Positions 1 through 8,237 of a DNA stretch of 35,461 nucleotides are shown here, in pieces; the stretch's first letter is position 1, and each line of letters begins with the position of its first letter. Below the pieces are notes generated by a model that worked only from the letters and a program-made list of their open reading frames with translations, searched no databases and had not been told where the DNA came from. The position numbers and the translations under genes are program-made. The stretch comes from Flavobacteriales bacterium UBA1958 (GTDB lineage Bacteria > Bacteroidota > Bacteroidia > Flavobacteriales_D > Sanyastnellaceae), in NCBI GenBank assembly GCA_002336675.1, contig DDEI01000021.1:1-35461 (forward strand), given 5' to 3'.

Positions 1-657
1 AAAGGTAAAACTGTAGCTATTTCTGGTTCAGGAAACGTAGCTCAGTATGCAGCTGAAAAGTGCCTTCAATTAGGAGCCAAAGTGGTTTCTATGAGTGATT
101 CTAAAGGTTATATATATGATGCGAATGGAATTGATGAAAATCAATTAGCTTACCTCATGGAATTAAAGAATGTGAAAAGAGGAAGAATTAGCGAGTATGC
201 TAAAGAATTTCCTGCGACTTCATTCCATGAAGGAGAAAGACCTTGGGGGCTTAAATGTGACATTGCTCTTCCGTGTGCTACTCAAAATGAGTTAAACGGA
301 GATGAAGCCAAAACACTGGTCAGTAATGGGTGTATTTGTATAGCTGAAGGGGCTAATATGCCATCTACACCTGAGGCTATAGAAGTTTTTGCGGAGCATA
401 AAATATTATTCTCTCCAGGAAAAGCATCTAATGCAGGTGGTGTGGCTACTTCTGGTTTAGAAATGAGCCAAAACTCATTAAGAATGAGCTGGACTAGAGA
501 GGAAGTTGATGAAAAATTGCACGCAATTATGACTTCTATTCATAAGGCCTGTGTAAAATACGGTAAAGAAGGTGACTACGTAGATTACGTAAAAGGAGCT
601 AACATTGCTGGTTTCGTTAAGGTAGCAGATGCGATGTTAGATCAAGGAGTAGTTTAA
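1..657 (+). CDS. gdhA: NADP-type glutamate dehydrogenase, C-terminal part (5' end outside window)
   Basis: This is the C-terminal 218 residues of a hexameric glutamate dehydrogenase, which interconverts glutamate and 2-oxoglutarate plus ammonia in the cytoplasm. The frame is open from base 1, so the gene begins upstream of the window; an internal ATG at 82 is not the start. Visible features are the nucleotide-binding loop GSGNVA near the left edge (Rossmann domain), then SDSKGYIYD, CATQNELNGDEA, the strongly conserved EGANMPSTPEA segment, and the tail from FSPGKASNAGGVATSGLEMSQN to NIAGFVKVADAM. These match the roughly 450-residue bacterial family throughout the visible part. The NADP preference is inferred from the family, not read from residues. 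The gene ends 25 bases before a strong bidirectional terminator. Identification is secure; only the N-terminal catalytic half is missing from view. Confidence 0.95.
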   Translation, partial: KGKTVAISGSGNVAQYAAEKCLQLGAKVVSMSDSKGYIYDANGIDENQLAYLMELKNVKRGRISEYAKEFPATSFHEGERPWGLKCDIALPCATQNELNGDEAKTLVSNGCICIAEGANMPSTPEAIEVFAEHKILFSPGKASNAGGVATSGLEMSQNSLRMSWTREEVDEKLHAIMTSIHKACVKYGKEGDYVDYVKGANIAGFVKVADAMLDQGVV

Positions 658-682
658 ACTACCCCATTAAAAATTTCATTGT

Positions 683-713
683 AAAAGAGTCTTTTTTAAG
701 GGCTCTTTTTTTA
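683..713. terminator. Bidirectional intrinsic terminator between gdhA and queA
   Basis: A 9-bp stem (683-691 with 701-709, one G-T pair) encloses a 9-nt loop. A T-run follows on the plus strand, and the matching A-run on the left arm gives a T-run on the minus strand. It lies between two convergent genes and overlaps the queA stop codon, so it can end both transcripts. Confidence 0.85.
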
Positions 714-1901
714 TGGAATTAAAAGTGAACTATCTCCATAGCTAAGAAACCTGTAATCATTTTCTAAAGCATGGCTGTAGACCTCTCTCCATGACTCACC
801 GATAAAAGCTGAAACTAAGAAAAGAAGTGTGCTCTTGGGCATGTGAAAATTAGTAATGAGCCCTGTAATCACCTTAAACTTAAACCCTGGAACTATCATT
901 AGGCTAGTATAGCCATAAACTTTCTCTAAACCACTCTCTTCACATTTAGAAACTAAAAAAGAAAATGCGTCATGATAATCTCCAAATAATAATGGTTGCG
1001 ATTTCCAGTCCCACTGCCTTACAATCTGCGGCTTAGCTAAATCCTCCGCTCCATTTTGCTTAAGCTGAACAGCTAAAATAAATAAGCTCTCCACTGTTCT
1101 TACAGCGGTAGTTCCTACCGCTATGAGATTTTCCAAGACACTTAGTCTTCTCAGCTCATCAATATGCACATCGAATAGCTCATGATGCATAATGTGTTCA
1201 TCTACTAAGCTAGAAATTGGCTTAAAAGTTCCCGCACCTACATGCAGGTTTACTTTTACCTGCTCCACACCAACTTGACCTAACTTATGTAAAATCCCTT
1301 CTGTGAAATGTAAACTAGCGGTAGGCGCAGCTACACTTCCTTCATTTTTAGCAAATACTGTTTGATATCTCTTTATATCAGAGGTCTCGGCTCTTCTCTT
1401 TATATATGGAGGCAAGGGGGTTTTACCAAAAATTTCAAGAATTTCACTAAAAGACAACTTTGGACTAGACCAGCTAAACGCTAATTTAAAAGCCCCATTA
1501 AAAAAACTAATTTTTTCTGCCTTCAGTTGTAACTTCTTTCCAGCATAAAATTCTTCAGCAACAATAAAACCCTCTTTCCATTTTTTAGCCCCTCCTAATA
1601 GACATCTCCATTCTACTTGATTTGTTTGGGCTAGTTTCTCACTTATATCACCTCCCTCCGGCTCTAAACAAAACACTTCTAAAGACCCGCCAGTTGGCTT
1701 TTTCAGATGTAATCTCGCATTAACTACTTTGGTTTCATTGAGTATTAGATGGTATTTTCCACCGATAATTTTAGAAACATCAGAAAACTTCTCATCAGTA
1801 ATATTACCAGATTTAGCGTATAGTAATTTCGCATCTGACCGTTTGTCTTTCGGTTTCCATGCTATTCTTTCTTCGGGTAATTGGTATTCTAATACTTCCA
1901 T
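711..1901 (-). CDS. queA: S-adenosylmethionine:tRNA ribosyltransferase-isomerase, long form
   Basis: QueA transfers and isomerises the ribosyl group of SAM onto 7-aminomethyl-7-deazaguanine in tRNA to form epoxyqueuosine. Seen in the 396 residues: LPPYIKR (about 163-169), the signature SVAAPTASLHF (189-199), LHVGAGTFKP (219-228), DEHIMHHE (234-241), AVGTTAVRTVES (261-272), TNFHMPKSTLL (350-360) and YRFLSYGD (383-390). These cover the conserved QueA core. It differs from the usual roughly 350-residue enzyme by an extra block of about 50 residues (about 272-328) before the last conserved segment. The ATG at 1901 is chosen over an in-frame TTG at 1925, because a TAnnTTTG promoter box occupies 1923-1930 and puts the TTG before the likely transcript start. 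Whether it is the cell's only QueA or a paralogue of a standard-length copy cannot be told here. Confidence 0.9.
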   Translation of the reverse strand: MEVLEYQLPEERIAWKPKDKRSDAKLLYAKSGNITDEKFSDVSKIIGGKYHLILNETKVVNARLHLKKPTGGSLEVFCLEPEGGDISEKLAQTNQVEWRCLLGGAKKWKEGFIVAEEFYAGKKLQLKAEKISFFNGAFKLAFSWSSPKLSFSEILEIFGKTPLPPYIKRRAETSDIKRYQTVFAKNEGSVAAPTASLHFTEGILHKLGQVGVEQVKVNLHVGAGTFKPISSLVDEHIMHHELFDVHIDELRRLSVLENLIAVGTTAVRTVESLFILAVQLKQNGAEDLAKPQIVRQWDWKSQPLLFGDYHDAFSFLVSKCEESGLEKVYGYTSLMIVPGFKFKVITGLITNFHMPKSTLLFLVSAFIGESWREVYSHALENDYRFLSYGDSSLLIP

Positions 1902-1922
1902 CAATATCGAATTGCAACGCCT

Positions 1923-1930
1923 CAAAAATA
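1923..1930 (-). promoter_or_regulatory. Bacteroidota-type -7 promoter box for queA
   Basis: The minus strand reads TATTTTTG, an exact match to the TAnnTTTG element used by the bacteroidetal primary sigma factor. It sits immediately downstream of the terminator at 1936-1970 and 22 bases before the ATG at 1901. No clear -33 element is visible. The predicted leader is about 15 nt. Confidence 0.55.
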
Positions 1931-1935
1931 GCCTA

Positions 1936-1970
1936 TAAAAACGAAGCTCCGAGACGTTTCTCAGAGCTTC
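1936..1970 (-). terminator. Intrinsic terminator on the minus strand, upstream of queA
   Basis: The arms GAAGCTC and GAGCTTC (1943-1949 with 1964-1970) form 7 bp. After one mismatch, 4 more bp (1951-1954 with 1959-1962) close a 4-nt loop. On the minus strand the stem is followed by G and then five T (1941-1937). It would end transcription arriving from fecR, whose stop codon is about 145 bases upstream. Confidence 0.75.
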
Positions 1971-2113
1971 ATTAACCTTAACTAAAACTAACTATACTAT
2001 TTATGTCGGCTCAGAAAGAGCCTGTTGAAATACACCTTTAAAAACTTATTATACCGAAGGTAACCTCTGTGGTGTGAAGAAATTACTTTTTGAAATAATC
2101 AAGCATTGAACCA

Positions 2114-2923
2114 TTAAATATACAATTGAAAATTAGAATCACCTACCACTTTAAACTTCAAGCTAGAGATAGTACTAATAATTTTTATAATTTCTTCTTC
2201 CGTCTCATCATTAAGCCCAAGAGTAATCGAAGGATTAAAGCCCGAAGTATTTACTACGCTCATTCCCATAAACAACTTTAAATCTTCTAAAACTATATTA
2301 AGCGGGACATTATCAAAACTTAAATTACCCTTTTCCCATTTCTTCAAAGAAGAATGCATATACTTTATTTCCGTAGCATTAGACACCCCTTCTCCCCTCT
2401 GTAAAAATACCTCAGCATTATTAGAGTTAACCTTCACTTTTCCAGTAAAACATTTTACATCTAACAACTCGTTTCTACTCGTCACATAAAATGATGTTCC
2501 TAAAACACCGACCTTACCATTGATGGTATTCACGGTAAATGGAACTCCTTTTTTCACCTCGAAAAAAGCTTCTCCACTAAGGTTGACATTTCTCGAATCA
2601 GCATCAGAACCAAATTTTATTCTGCTATTCGGGCTAAGTGAGACTGCAGAACCATCAGGAAGCGCGTGGTAGCTTACTGAACTTGAATCGTTAACAAACG
2701 AAGTAACGTTTTCTGACGGATACAGAAAGAACACCGCACACGCGAAACAAGCTGCCGCTAGGTATGGGATAAACCTAGTCAAGATCTCTCTTCTTTTAAG
2801 TTTTATTATGTTATCAGTTCTTTCCAGCTTAGAATTAAGCTCTAACCACGTCTGTTCTTGAGATTTGTTCTCAGGAACGCTTAATGACGATAGTAAAATT
2901 TCTATTAACTTTTCTTTTTTCAC
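2114..2923 (-). CDS. FecR-family anti-sigma factor/transmembrane sensor
   Basis: Inner-membrane anti-sigma regulators of the FecR family hold an ECF sigma factor and are switched by the STN domain of an outer-membrane TonB receptor. The 269-residue protein has a basic cytoplasmic N-terminal part (1-49), one membrane segment (about 51-67, FIPYLAAACF onward) and a periplasmic FecR domain from about 80 with the family patterns LPDGSAVSLSPNSRIKF, SGEAFFEVKK and GTSFYV. The C-terminal part (about 195-269) resembles the DUF4974/STN-like fold. The start is GTG, with no better in-frame alternative. It is the last gene of the locus, 61 bases after the DUF4249 gene and separated from its presumed sigma factor by two genes. 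Usually fecR directly follows the sigma gene. The family call is firm; the pairing with this locus is inferred from co-direction and from the STN domain in the receptor. Confidence 0.88.
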   Translation of the reverse strand: MKKEKLIEILLSSLSVPENKSQEQTWLELNSKLERTDNIIKLKRREILTRFIPYLAAACFACAVFFLYPSENVTSFVNDSSSVSYHALPDGSAVSLSPNSRIKFGSDADSRNVNLSGEAFFEVKKGVPFTVNTINGKVGVLGTSFYVTSRNELLDVKCFTGKVKVNSNNAEVFLQRGEGVSNATEIKYMHSSLKKWEKGNLSFDNVPLNIVLEDLKLFMGMSVVNTSGFNPSITLGLNDETEEEIIKIISTISSLKFKVVGDSNFQLYI

Positions 2924-2984
2924 ACCCAGTAATTCTAAGTCTATTACAAATCAAAAAAGAATTTCCCCACCAAAAAATAAAAAT

Positions 2985-3767
2985 TTATTCTTCTACGGTG
3001 ATTTCAATTGTAGTGCCAGTTAAGCCAGCAAACACCCCAAAACCATTATTGATGTTATTAGGCGCAGAGTACAATGACCCTGAAAACTGGCTAGGAGCAT
3101 AATTAAAATACTCCGAGTATTCAGAAGATAGTGCGTATATAGTGAGGTTGTGTAAACCTAAAAATGAGAAATCATCCGCTAAAATAGTCGCATTATCAAT
3201 TTTAATAGGCCGCGCATAAGAATCGTCAAATTTTCCTTGCGCATTGTTAAAGGTTAATGGTATCGGATTTTCTTCTTCTACTATTAGATTTAATAGATAT
3301 TCATATTCTGGAGTAGACTCCCAACTCACAGACCCTAAAACCTGATTAATCCCTTCAGCATCAATTACAGAGACTCCGTCAAAGGTGCTGGTGACAATTA
3401 GAATTTCTGGAATTTCACAACTAGAAGTAATTACTTTTTCATTGTAGTTCACTTCTAAAGTAACAAAGGAACCAGGTAGTATAATATATTCTTCGTTTGT
3501 GTAAAACCCTGGAGAGCTATCATTAGATTCTAATAAAATCAATTCGTCTCCGATTCTAAGATTCACCTCTGCATCAAGAATAGGCCTTGTTTCTTGTTTA
3601 TCAAACTCTCTAGAAGTCAACACACTCTCTAAGTATACGTCAGTAACTGGTTCATTTCCATGAAGATAAGCCTTTATCACCACAGGGGCAGTAGGAACCT
3701 CATTGAGGTTCTTCTTACAAGAAGACAAACAAACTACAACGAAAAATAACAACAATAATCTATGCAT
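2985..3767 (-). CDS. DUF4249-type outer-membrane lipoprotein, partner of the TonB receptor
   Basis: A 260-residue exported lipoprotein. The signal peptide ends in the lipobox LSSC with Cys17 as lipidation site. It is followed by a beta-rich body with DUF4249-like features: an early VVIKAYLHGNEPVTDVYLES stretch, GFYTNEEYI in the middle, and a C-terminal NNINNGFGVFAGLTG segment. Genes of this family lie beside TonB-dependent receptors in Bacteroidota, where the product is presumed to sit on the receptor as a surface partner. The substrate is not known, and nothing in the sequence indicates it. The start ATG overlaps the receptor stop codon by one base (TAATG), which implies translational coupling and a fixed ratio of the two products. 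The assignment to DUF4249 rests on architecture and context rather than on a motif with known function. Confidence 0.8.
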   Translation of the reverse strand: MHRLLLLFFVVVCLSSCKKNLNEVPTAPVVIKAYLHGNEPVTDVYLESVLTSREFDKQETRPILDAEVNLRIGDELILLESNDSSPGFYTNEEYIILPGSFVTLEVNYNEKVITSSCEIPEILIVTSTFDGVSVIDAEGINQVLGSVSWESTPEYEYLLNLIVEEENPIPLTFNNAQGKFDDSYARPIKIDNATILADDFSFLGLHNLTIYALSSEYSEYFNYAPSQFSGSLYSAPNNINNGFGVFAGLTGTTIEITVEE

Positions 3768-6415
3768 TATATACTTAAAGTTATGAAAACACTGTAAAGA
3801 CGACTTAAATGAAGTGATTCGCGCTCTAAAATAAGAAATTTATCGCTTTGGCTGGTATCATTTATATGATAACTGTAAAATCTAACATTCTGATTATTAA
3901 AAATATTCTGCACTGAACCGCTAATTGTTGCCTTGATAGAATTGAATAAGTTTAACTTATAGCCAACGGACAAATCACTTCTAAAAAAAGAAGGAAGTGA
4001 GGCGCTATTGTTTTCACCATAAAGTAAAAACGGCCTGAAATCTCCATTAACTAGCTCAAGAACATAGCTGCCTATTACTGGGGTATATGGCTTACCTGAA
4101 GCCCAGACAGAGTTGCATGACACATTTAAATTGTTGCTCTCCCACAACCACAATAAACTCATGTTATGCTTCGAAACTTGACCGTTTCTAAAATTAAACT
4201 CTTCAGTGTTTTGTGTTAATGTGCTTTTTGAATCATAAAGGGCATAGCTGATAGAAAATTTACTTCTTCGCACATTCAACTGACTAGAAATCTCGACACC
4301 AGAGGTTGCTCTTTGTCCAAAGACAATCTCATCCCTGTTTTGATTAGATCCCGACATAATATAACTCAAGTTTTCCTGAGAGCCAGACTGAGAGGCTAAA
4401 AAGCACTCAAAATCCAGCTTTATCTTTTTCAGATTTACGTTCAACCCTGCAACAAGCTGTTCAGATCTAGAGTAAGGTGTAGCATTATTTTCGCTTGACA
4501 ATTGCCATTCCTCTGCGGCCCCTCTGAAAAAATTAAGAGACCTCGTTTTTCTCAAAAATTGATAATGGACTCCATATCCTCCTTTTATAGATACATCCTC
4601 ACTTATATTGTAGTTAAACTTGAATCTTGGTTCCCAAAAAAGTTCATTATACTTACTACTGGAGATGACTCTTACACCGAATTTAGTGGAAAACCTTTTT
4701 CTATTTATTAAGGCGCGCGCAAAATAGTTAGTCAACATTCCTGCAAATCCTCTTCTAATTATAGGCACGGAAAAAGAGGACTCCTGGAGTTTAAAACCAT
4801 TTAAATTATTCTCTATTCCCACCTTAAAGTCTAAACTATCTGAATAAATATAATTCCATTCACTTTTAAAAGTAAAGTCACTTACTTCATTCTCATAACT
4901 AGACTGAAGCTCAAATGATGAGCTATTAAACAATCCACTTATCGTTTCTAAACTTCCGCTACGCGCCTTGAAATCTGCGAATGAAACTAAGTGCTTGGCC
5001 TTAAACTTCTCCTTAAGTTTATGTTTAAACACCAAGGAACCTCCGTAATTAACCCATTCATATTGATTATTATACATAACAGAAAAATTGATCTCTTCCA
5101 ATGAGTCGATAATATTCTGACTAGAAAAGTCTTGACTGAAAAACCCACTCGCTATAAGAGAAGCCCCTTTTTTAGAGCTAAAATGAATTTTAGCCTGTAA
5201 ATCACTAAAATCTACTTCTGGCTGAACTTCAGAAACGAAAGCATCTAAAACCTCACCCCCCCCTGAAAAGGAAACATTTGAATTATAAATAGAATTGAAT
5301 AAATTCCTGTACAGTTCACTCTTAAATGATTGAGTATGTGACTTACGTCCAGAGAGGGAAAATGTTAATCTCTTTTTTAGAAGCGGCCCATCCAATCTAG
5401 CGGAACTACTTAAAAGGCCATTCTGAATATTCAGGCCTAATTCTTCATCATTCCCTTCATAAGAAGTAATATCAAAAACAGCTGAACTTCTTCCTCCAAA
5501 AGACGGAGAGTAACCCGTTTTCAACACTCTAATATTCTTAACTGCCAGCGCGTTTATAGAGCTAAATAAACCAAAAAAATGATTCGGATTAAAAACTGGA
5601 TAACCATCTAAGTAATATAAATTTTCACTTTGACTCATACCCCGAGTACCTAAACCTTCATTATTACCGGCGGTTAAATCAAATCCAGGTATCGATTTCA
5701 CGAGTGACAGTGCATCTGACTCGCCAACATTAGTAAGCTGGTTAGCTCTCAAAACATCAACGGTGAAATTAGAAACATCCTTTCTACTAACTATCGGCGG
5801 GGATTCATAAGATTCTATTAAAACACCATCTATCAAGGTAGCTTCAGGCTTCATTAGGACTTGAATTTTCCTTGGGTTTTCAAAATCAATTGGCCTTATT
5901 GTAATCTCCTTATAACCGACATAAGAAATACTGATAGCAGAGGTATCAGAAAAAAAAGCTTCAATTTGAAATTCTCCTTCTTGATTACTTTGTGTAGTTA
6001 TCTCTGAGTTCAACGCTTTAATATTTGCATAAGGCAGAACCTCTCTGGTATAGAAGTCCCTGCAATCACCGATTAACCTAAAACTAAACAAAGTAGGGTC
6101 TTGATTGGATGCAGATACATCTTGTCCTCTGTAAATAATAAGCAAACCTTTGGAAAAGGTAAAGCTTAAATCTGGAGGCAAAATAATCTCTAGAATAGTT
6201 GGGACACTTTTATTTTTGAACTCCCCATTCACTTTATAGCCTCTTAATTCTTTTACAGAATAAGCAAACCTCTCAGTAGAGTTTTTCTTTAGACGTTTCA
6301 AAGCTTTTAGGAGTGACTCATTATCAAACTCTATTGAAATTACATCATTAGCTTCTTGTAAAAATGAATGGGAGCTGACGAATAAAAAAAAAATCAACAG
6401 GAAATGTCTCGGCAT
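3767..6415 (-). CDS. TonB-dependent receptor with N-terminal STN signalling domain
   Basis: An 882-residue outer-membrane transporter. After a signal peptide (to about residue 20) comes an STN (secretin/TonB N-terminal) domain at about 26-96, starting ISIEFDNESLLKALKRL, the fold that contacts FecR in surface signalling. A carboxypeptidase-regulatory-like beta domain follows (about 112-195, containing PYANIKAL and ISYVGYKEITI). The plug is at about 222-330 (SDALSLVKSIPGFDL, GTRGMSQSENLYYLDGYPVF, VKNIRVLKTGYSPSFGGRSSAVFDI) and the rest is the barrel. It transports a ligand across the outer membrane using TonB energy, and the STN domain should also report ligand binding to the fecR product. The ligand is unknown. 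It lies 18 bases after the sigma gene and is coupled to the DUF4249 gene by TAATG. It is shorter than SusC-type receptors and has no SusD partner here. Confidence 0.93.
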   Translation of the reverse strand: MPRHFLLIFFLFVSSHSFLQEANDVISIEFDNESLLKALKRLKKNSTERFAYSVKELRGYKVNGEFKNKSVPTILEIILPPDLSFTFSKGLLIIYRGQDVSASNQDPTLFSFRLIGDCRDFYTREVLPYANIKALNSEITTQSNQEGEFQIEAFFSDTSAISISYVGYKEITIRPIDFENPRKIQVLMKPEATLIDGVLIESYESPPIVSRKDVSNFTVDVLRANQLTNVGESDALSLVKSIPGFDLTAGNNEGLGTRGMSQSENLYYLDGYPVFNPNHFFGLFSSINALAVKNIRVLKTGYSPSFGGRSSAVFDITSYEGNDEELGLNIQNGLLSSSARLDGPLLKKRLTFSLSGRKSHTQSFKSELYRNLFNSIYNSNVSFSGGGEVLDAFVSEVQPEVDFSDLQAKIHFSSKKGASLIASGFFSQDFSSQNIIDSLEEINFSVMYNNQYEWVNYGGSLVFKHKLKEKFKAKHLVSFADFKARSGSLETISGLFNSSSFELQSSYENEVSDFTFKSEWNYIYSDSLDFKVGIENNLNGFKLQESSFSVPIIRRGFAGMLTNYFARALINRKRFSTKFGVRVISSSKYNELFWEPRFKFNYNISEDVSIKGGYGVHYQFLRKTRSLNFFRGAAEEWQLSSENNATPYSRSEQLVAGLNVNLKKIKLDFECFLASQSGSQENLSYIMSGSNQNRDEIVFGQRATSGVEISSQLNVRRSKFSISYALYDSKSTLTQNTEEFNFRNGQVSKHNMSLLWLWESNNLNVSCNSVWASGKPYTPVIGSYVLELVNGDFRPFLLYGENNSASLPSFFRSDLSVGYKLNLFNSIKATISGSVQNIFNNQNVRFYSYHINDTSQSDKFLILERESLHLSRLYSVFITLSI

Positions 6416-6433
6416 TTTACAAAATAAGGCTTT

Positions 6434-6949
6434 TTAAAGCTTTACTCCTAGGATTTCATTTAAGATGTGAATAGCCTTGCTTATTCGCTTCTCTATAGCC
6501 TTTACGCTGAGGCCAAGCCTTTCTGCTATTTCTTTATACTTCAGCCCTTCAATTCTGTTCATTAAGAAAACATCCCTACTTCCTTCAGGGATTTTAGACA
6601 AAGCATCATTTAATTTAGTCTCATACTCCTTTTTCATCATCTGAAATTCCGGATTTTCATTCTCCTTAGAAATCTCTAGTTGATTTTGAAATTTGTACCT
6701 CAGCTGATTTCTTTTGAGCTGATTGATAGTGGTATTATTAGCTATAGTATAGAGGTAGCTTTTAACGGTGCTTTTTTTAATAGCGTTTCTATTCTCCCAC
6801 AATTTGACAAAAGCATCTTGAGCCAAATCCTCGGCCATACCTACATCTCCTACTTTGTAGTAAATAAAATTCTTTATAGGTTTATAATACTCGTCAAAAA
6901 GAGCTTTATACTCAGGGACAGACAATATGGTGTTCGGTTCTTTTTCCAT
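6434..6949 (-). CDS. ECF-type RNA polymerase sigma-70 factor
   Basis: A 171-residue extracytoplasmic-function sigma factor. Region 2 spans about 13-80, with YYKPIKNFIYYKVGD and the conserved EDLAQDAFVKLWENR, which bind core polymerase and the -10 element. Region 4 spans about 110-168, with LSKIPEGSRDVFLMNRIEGLKYKEIAERL followed by the helix-turn-helix LGLSVKAIEKRISKA. No region 1 or 3 is present, as expected for this class. It is the first gene of the minus-strand locus and is followed by an STN-bearing receptor and a FecR protein, so the likely circuit is autoregulation: ligand at the receptor, FecR switched, sigma factor released to transcribe this locus. The promoter-like box at 6964-6971 would give a leader of about 10 nt. 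The family assignment is certain; the target promoter is not visible. Confidence 0.93.
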   Translation of the reverse strand: MEKEPNTILSVPEYKALFDEYYKPIKNFIYYKVGDVGMAEDLAQDAFVKLWENRNAIKKSTVKSYLYTIANNTTINQLKRNQLRYKFQNQLEISKENENPEFQMMKKEYETKLNDALSKIPEGSRDVFLMNRIEGLKYKEIAERLGLSVKAIEKRISKAIHILNEILGVKL

Positions 6950-6963
6950 GATAACGCTCGCCT

Positions 6964-6971
6964 AAAATATA
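6964..6971 (-). promoter_or_regulatory. Candidate promoter -7 box for the sigma/receptor locus
   Basis: The minus strand reads TATATTTT, matching TAnnTTTG at seven of the eight positions. A TTG lies 19 bases upstream, a fitting distance for the -33 element. It is close to the sigma start at 6949. The imperfect box may instead belong to an ECF-type promoter. Confidence 0.35.
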
Positions 6972-7102
6972 CACAAATGACGTTTCAATCCAATCATTTC
7001 GAACTCAATATTAAATGCTTAAATTATATTCTTTTTTGATAGCTGAAAACTATCGCTAGTTTACCTGAAAATTTCTTTAATTTTACTTTAAAATTGTTTT
7101 AA

Positions 7103-8056
7103 GTGAGAAGAGCATTAGTAATAGGGGCAGGAGGACAGATCGGGACCGAGTTAACCACAAGACTGGCCAAGGAGTTAGGTGGCCTTAATGTAGTCGCATC
7201 TGATTTAAATGCTCCAAAAATATCTGAAAACACCGCTATTTTATCGCTAAATCTAGATGTCTTAGACCAAGTTAGATTGAGACAAATAGTTGTTGATCAC
7301 GAAATCAGCGAAATATATCACCTGGCCGCTACACTTTCTGCAACTGCTGAAAAAAATCCTGGGTTTTCTTGGCATCTAAATATGCAAAGCCTCTTAAATA
7401 TCCTTGACTTAGCCAAAGAAGGGTTAATTCAAAAAGTCTTTTGGCCAAGTAGTGTAGCTGTTTTCGGTCCAGGCTCACCTAAAAGTAACACTCCTCAGAA
7501 CGCTTTCATGAATCCAAATACTGTTTATGGAATTTCTAAATCAGCAGGAGAAAACTGGTGTAACTACTACTTCGAAAAATACAATGTGGATGTTCGAAGC
7601 TTAAGGTTCCCTGGTTTATTAGGCTATAAGTCAGACCCAGGAGGCGGAACTACAGACTATGCATTATGGGCATTAAAAAATGCTGCACACGACACACCGT
7701 ATATTTCTTTCTTAGAAAATAATTCTGGCTTACCTATGATGCATATGGAAGACGCTATCAATGGCATCATTAAACTAATGAACGCCAAATCAGAACAGGT
7801 GAAAGTCCGCACTGCCTATAACATTTCCAGCGCGAGCTTCACCCCAGAAGAGCTTGAAAAAGAAATACAAAAATTCAAACCCGCTTTTGAAATTTCTTAC
7901 CAGTCTGATTTTAGACAGGCTATAGCTAATTCTTGGCCGGACTCTTTGGACGACAGTGAAGCCAGATTAGACTGGGATTGGAATCCTAAGTACAACTTTT
8001 CCTCAATGGTTGAAAATATTCTAGAAGGATTTAAAAAAACTTCTGACCCTAACTGA
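7103..8056 (+). CDS. NAD-dependent L-threonine 3-dehydrogenase, SDR/epimerase type
   Basis: A 317-residue member of the extended short-chain dehydrogenase family. It oxidises L-threonine to 2-amino-3-ketobutyrate in the cytoplasm, which then yields glycine or aminoacetone. Seen: the glycine-rich NAD loop GAGGQIG (8-14), the active-site serines in WPSSVAVFGP (114-123), and the catalytic YGISK with Tyr142 and Lys146. Stretches typical of the bacteroidetal threonine dehydrogenases follow: VDVRSLRFPGLLGY, DPGGGTTDYA, SGLPMMHMEDAI, FTPEELEKEIQKF and DFRQAIANSWPDSLDD. The last signatures separate it from sugar epimerases of the same fold. The start is GTG, and no ATG lies upstream in frame with a plausible leader. 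It diverges from the sigma-factor gene across 153 bases. No 2-amino-3-ketobutyrate CoA-ligase gene (kbl) is seen nearby. Confidence 0.87.
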   Translation: MRRALVIGAGGQIGTELTTRLAKELGGLNVVASDLNAPKISENTAILSLNLDVLDQVRLRQIVVDHEISEIYHLAATLSATAEKNPGFSWHLNMQSLLNILDLAKEGLIQKVFWPSSVAVFGPGSPKSNTPQNAFMNPNTVYGISKSAGENWCNYYFEKYNVDVRSLRFPGLLGYKSDPGGGTTDYALWALKNAAHDTPYISFLENNSGLPMMHMEDAINGIIKLMNAKSEQVKVRTAYNISSASFTPEELEKEIQKFKPAFEISYQSDFRQAIANSWPDSLDDSEARLDWDWNPKYNFSSMVENILEGFKKTSDPN

Positions 8057-8237
8057 ATAGACTTTTCATTGTAGAAGATTGAACAGACCTCTAACATGAA
8101 AGGTATTCTAAATAATTATTTTATTGCTATTGTAGCATCGACAAGCCGTCAGTTCTCCCAAATAAAAATCAATAGAATTCGCACAATTGCCTGTTATAAT
8201 TACCGAGAAGTAAGATATTATAACTGCCTCAGAGAAA

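Noticed and set aside
1902..1925. Upstream TTG start of queA
   Set aside because: It would add 8 residues with no family match and lies within the promoter box at 1923-1930, before the expected transcript start.
2040..2075. Possible preQ1 riboswitch upstream of queA
   Set aside because: An AGAGGTTA stretch lies on the minus strand before queA, where such a riboswitch would make sense. The CCCTCTA and A-rich pseudoknot tail of the preQ1-I consensus are missing, and the terminator at 1936-1970 and a fresh promoter box separate it from queA.
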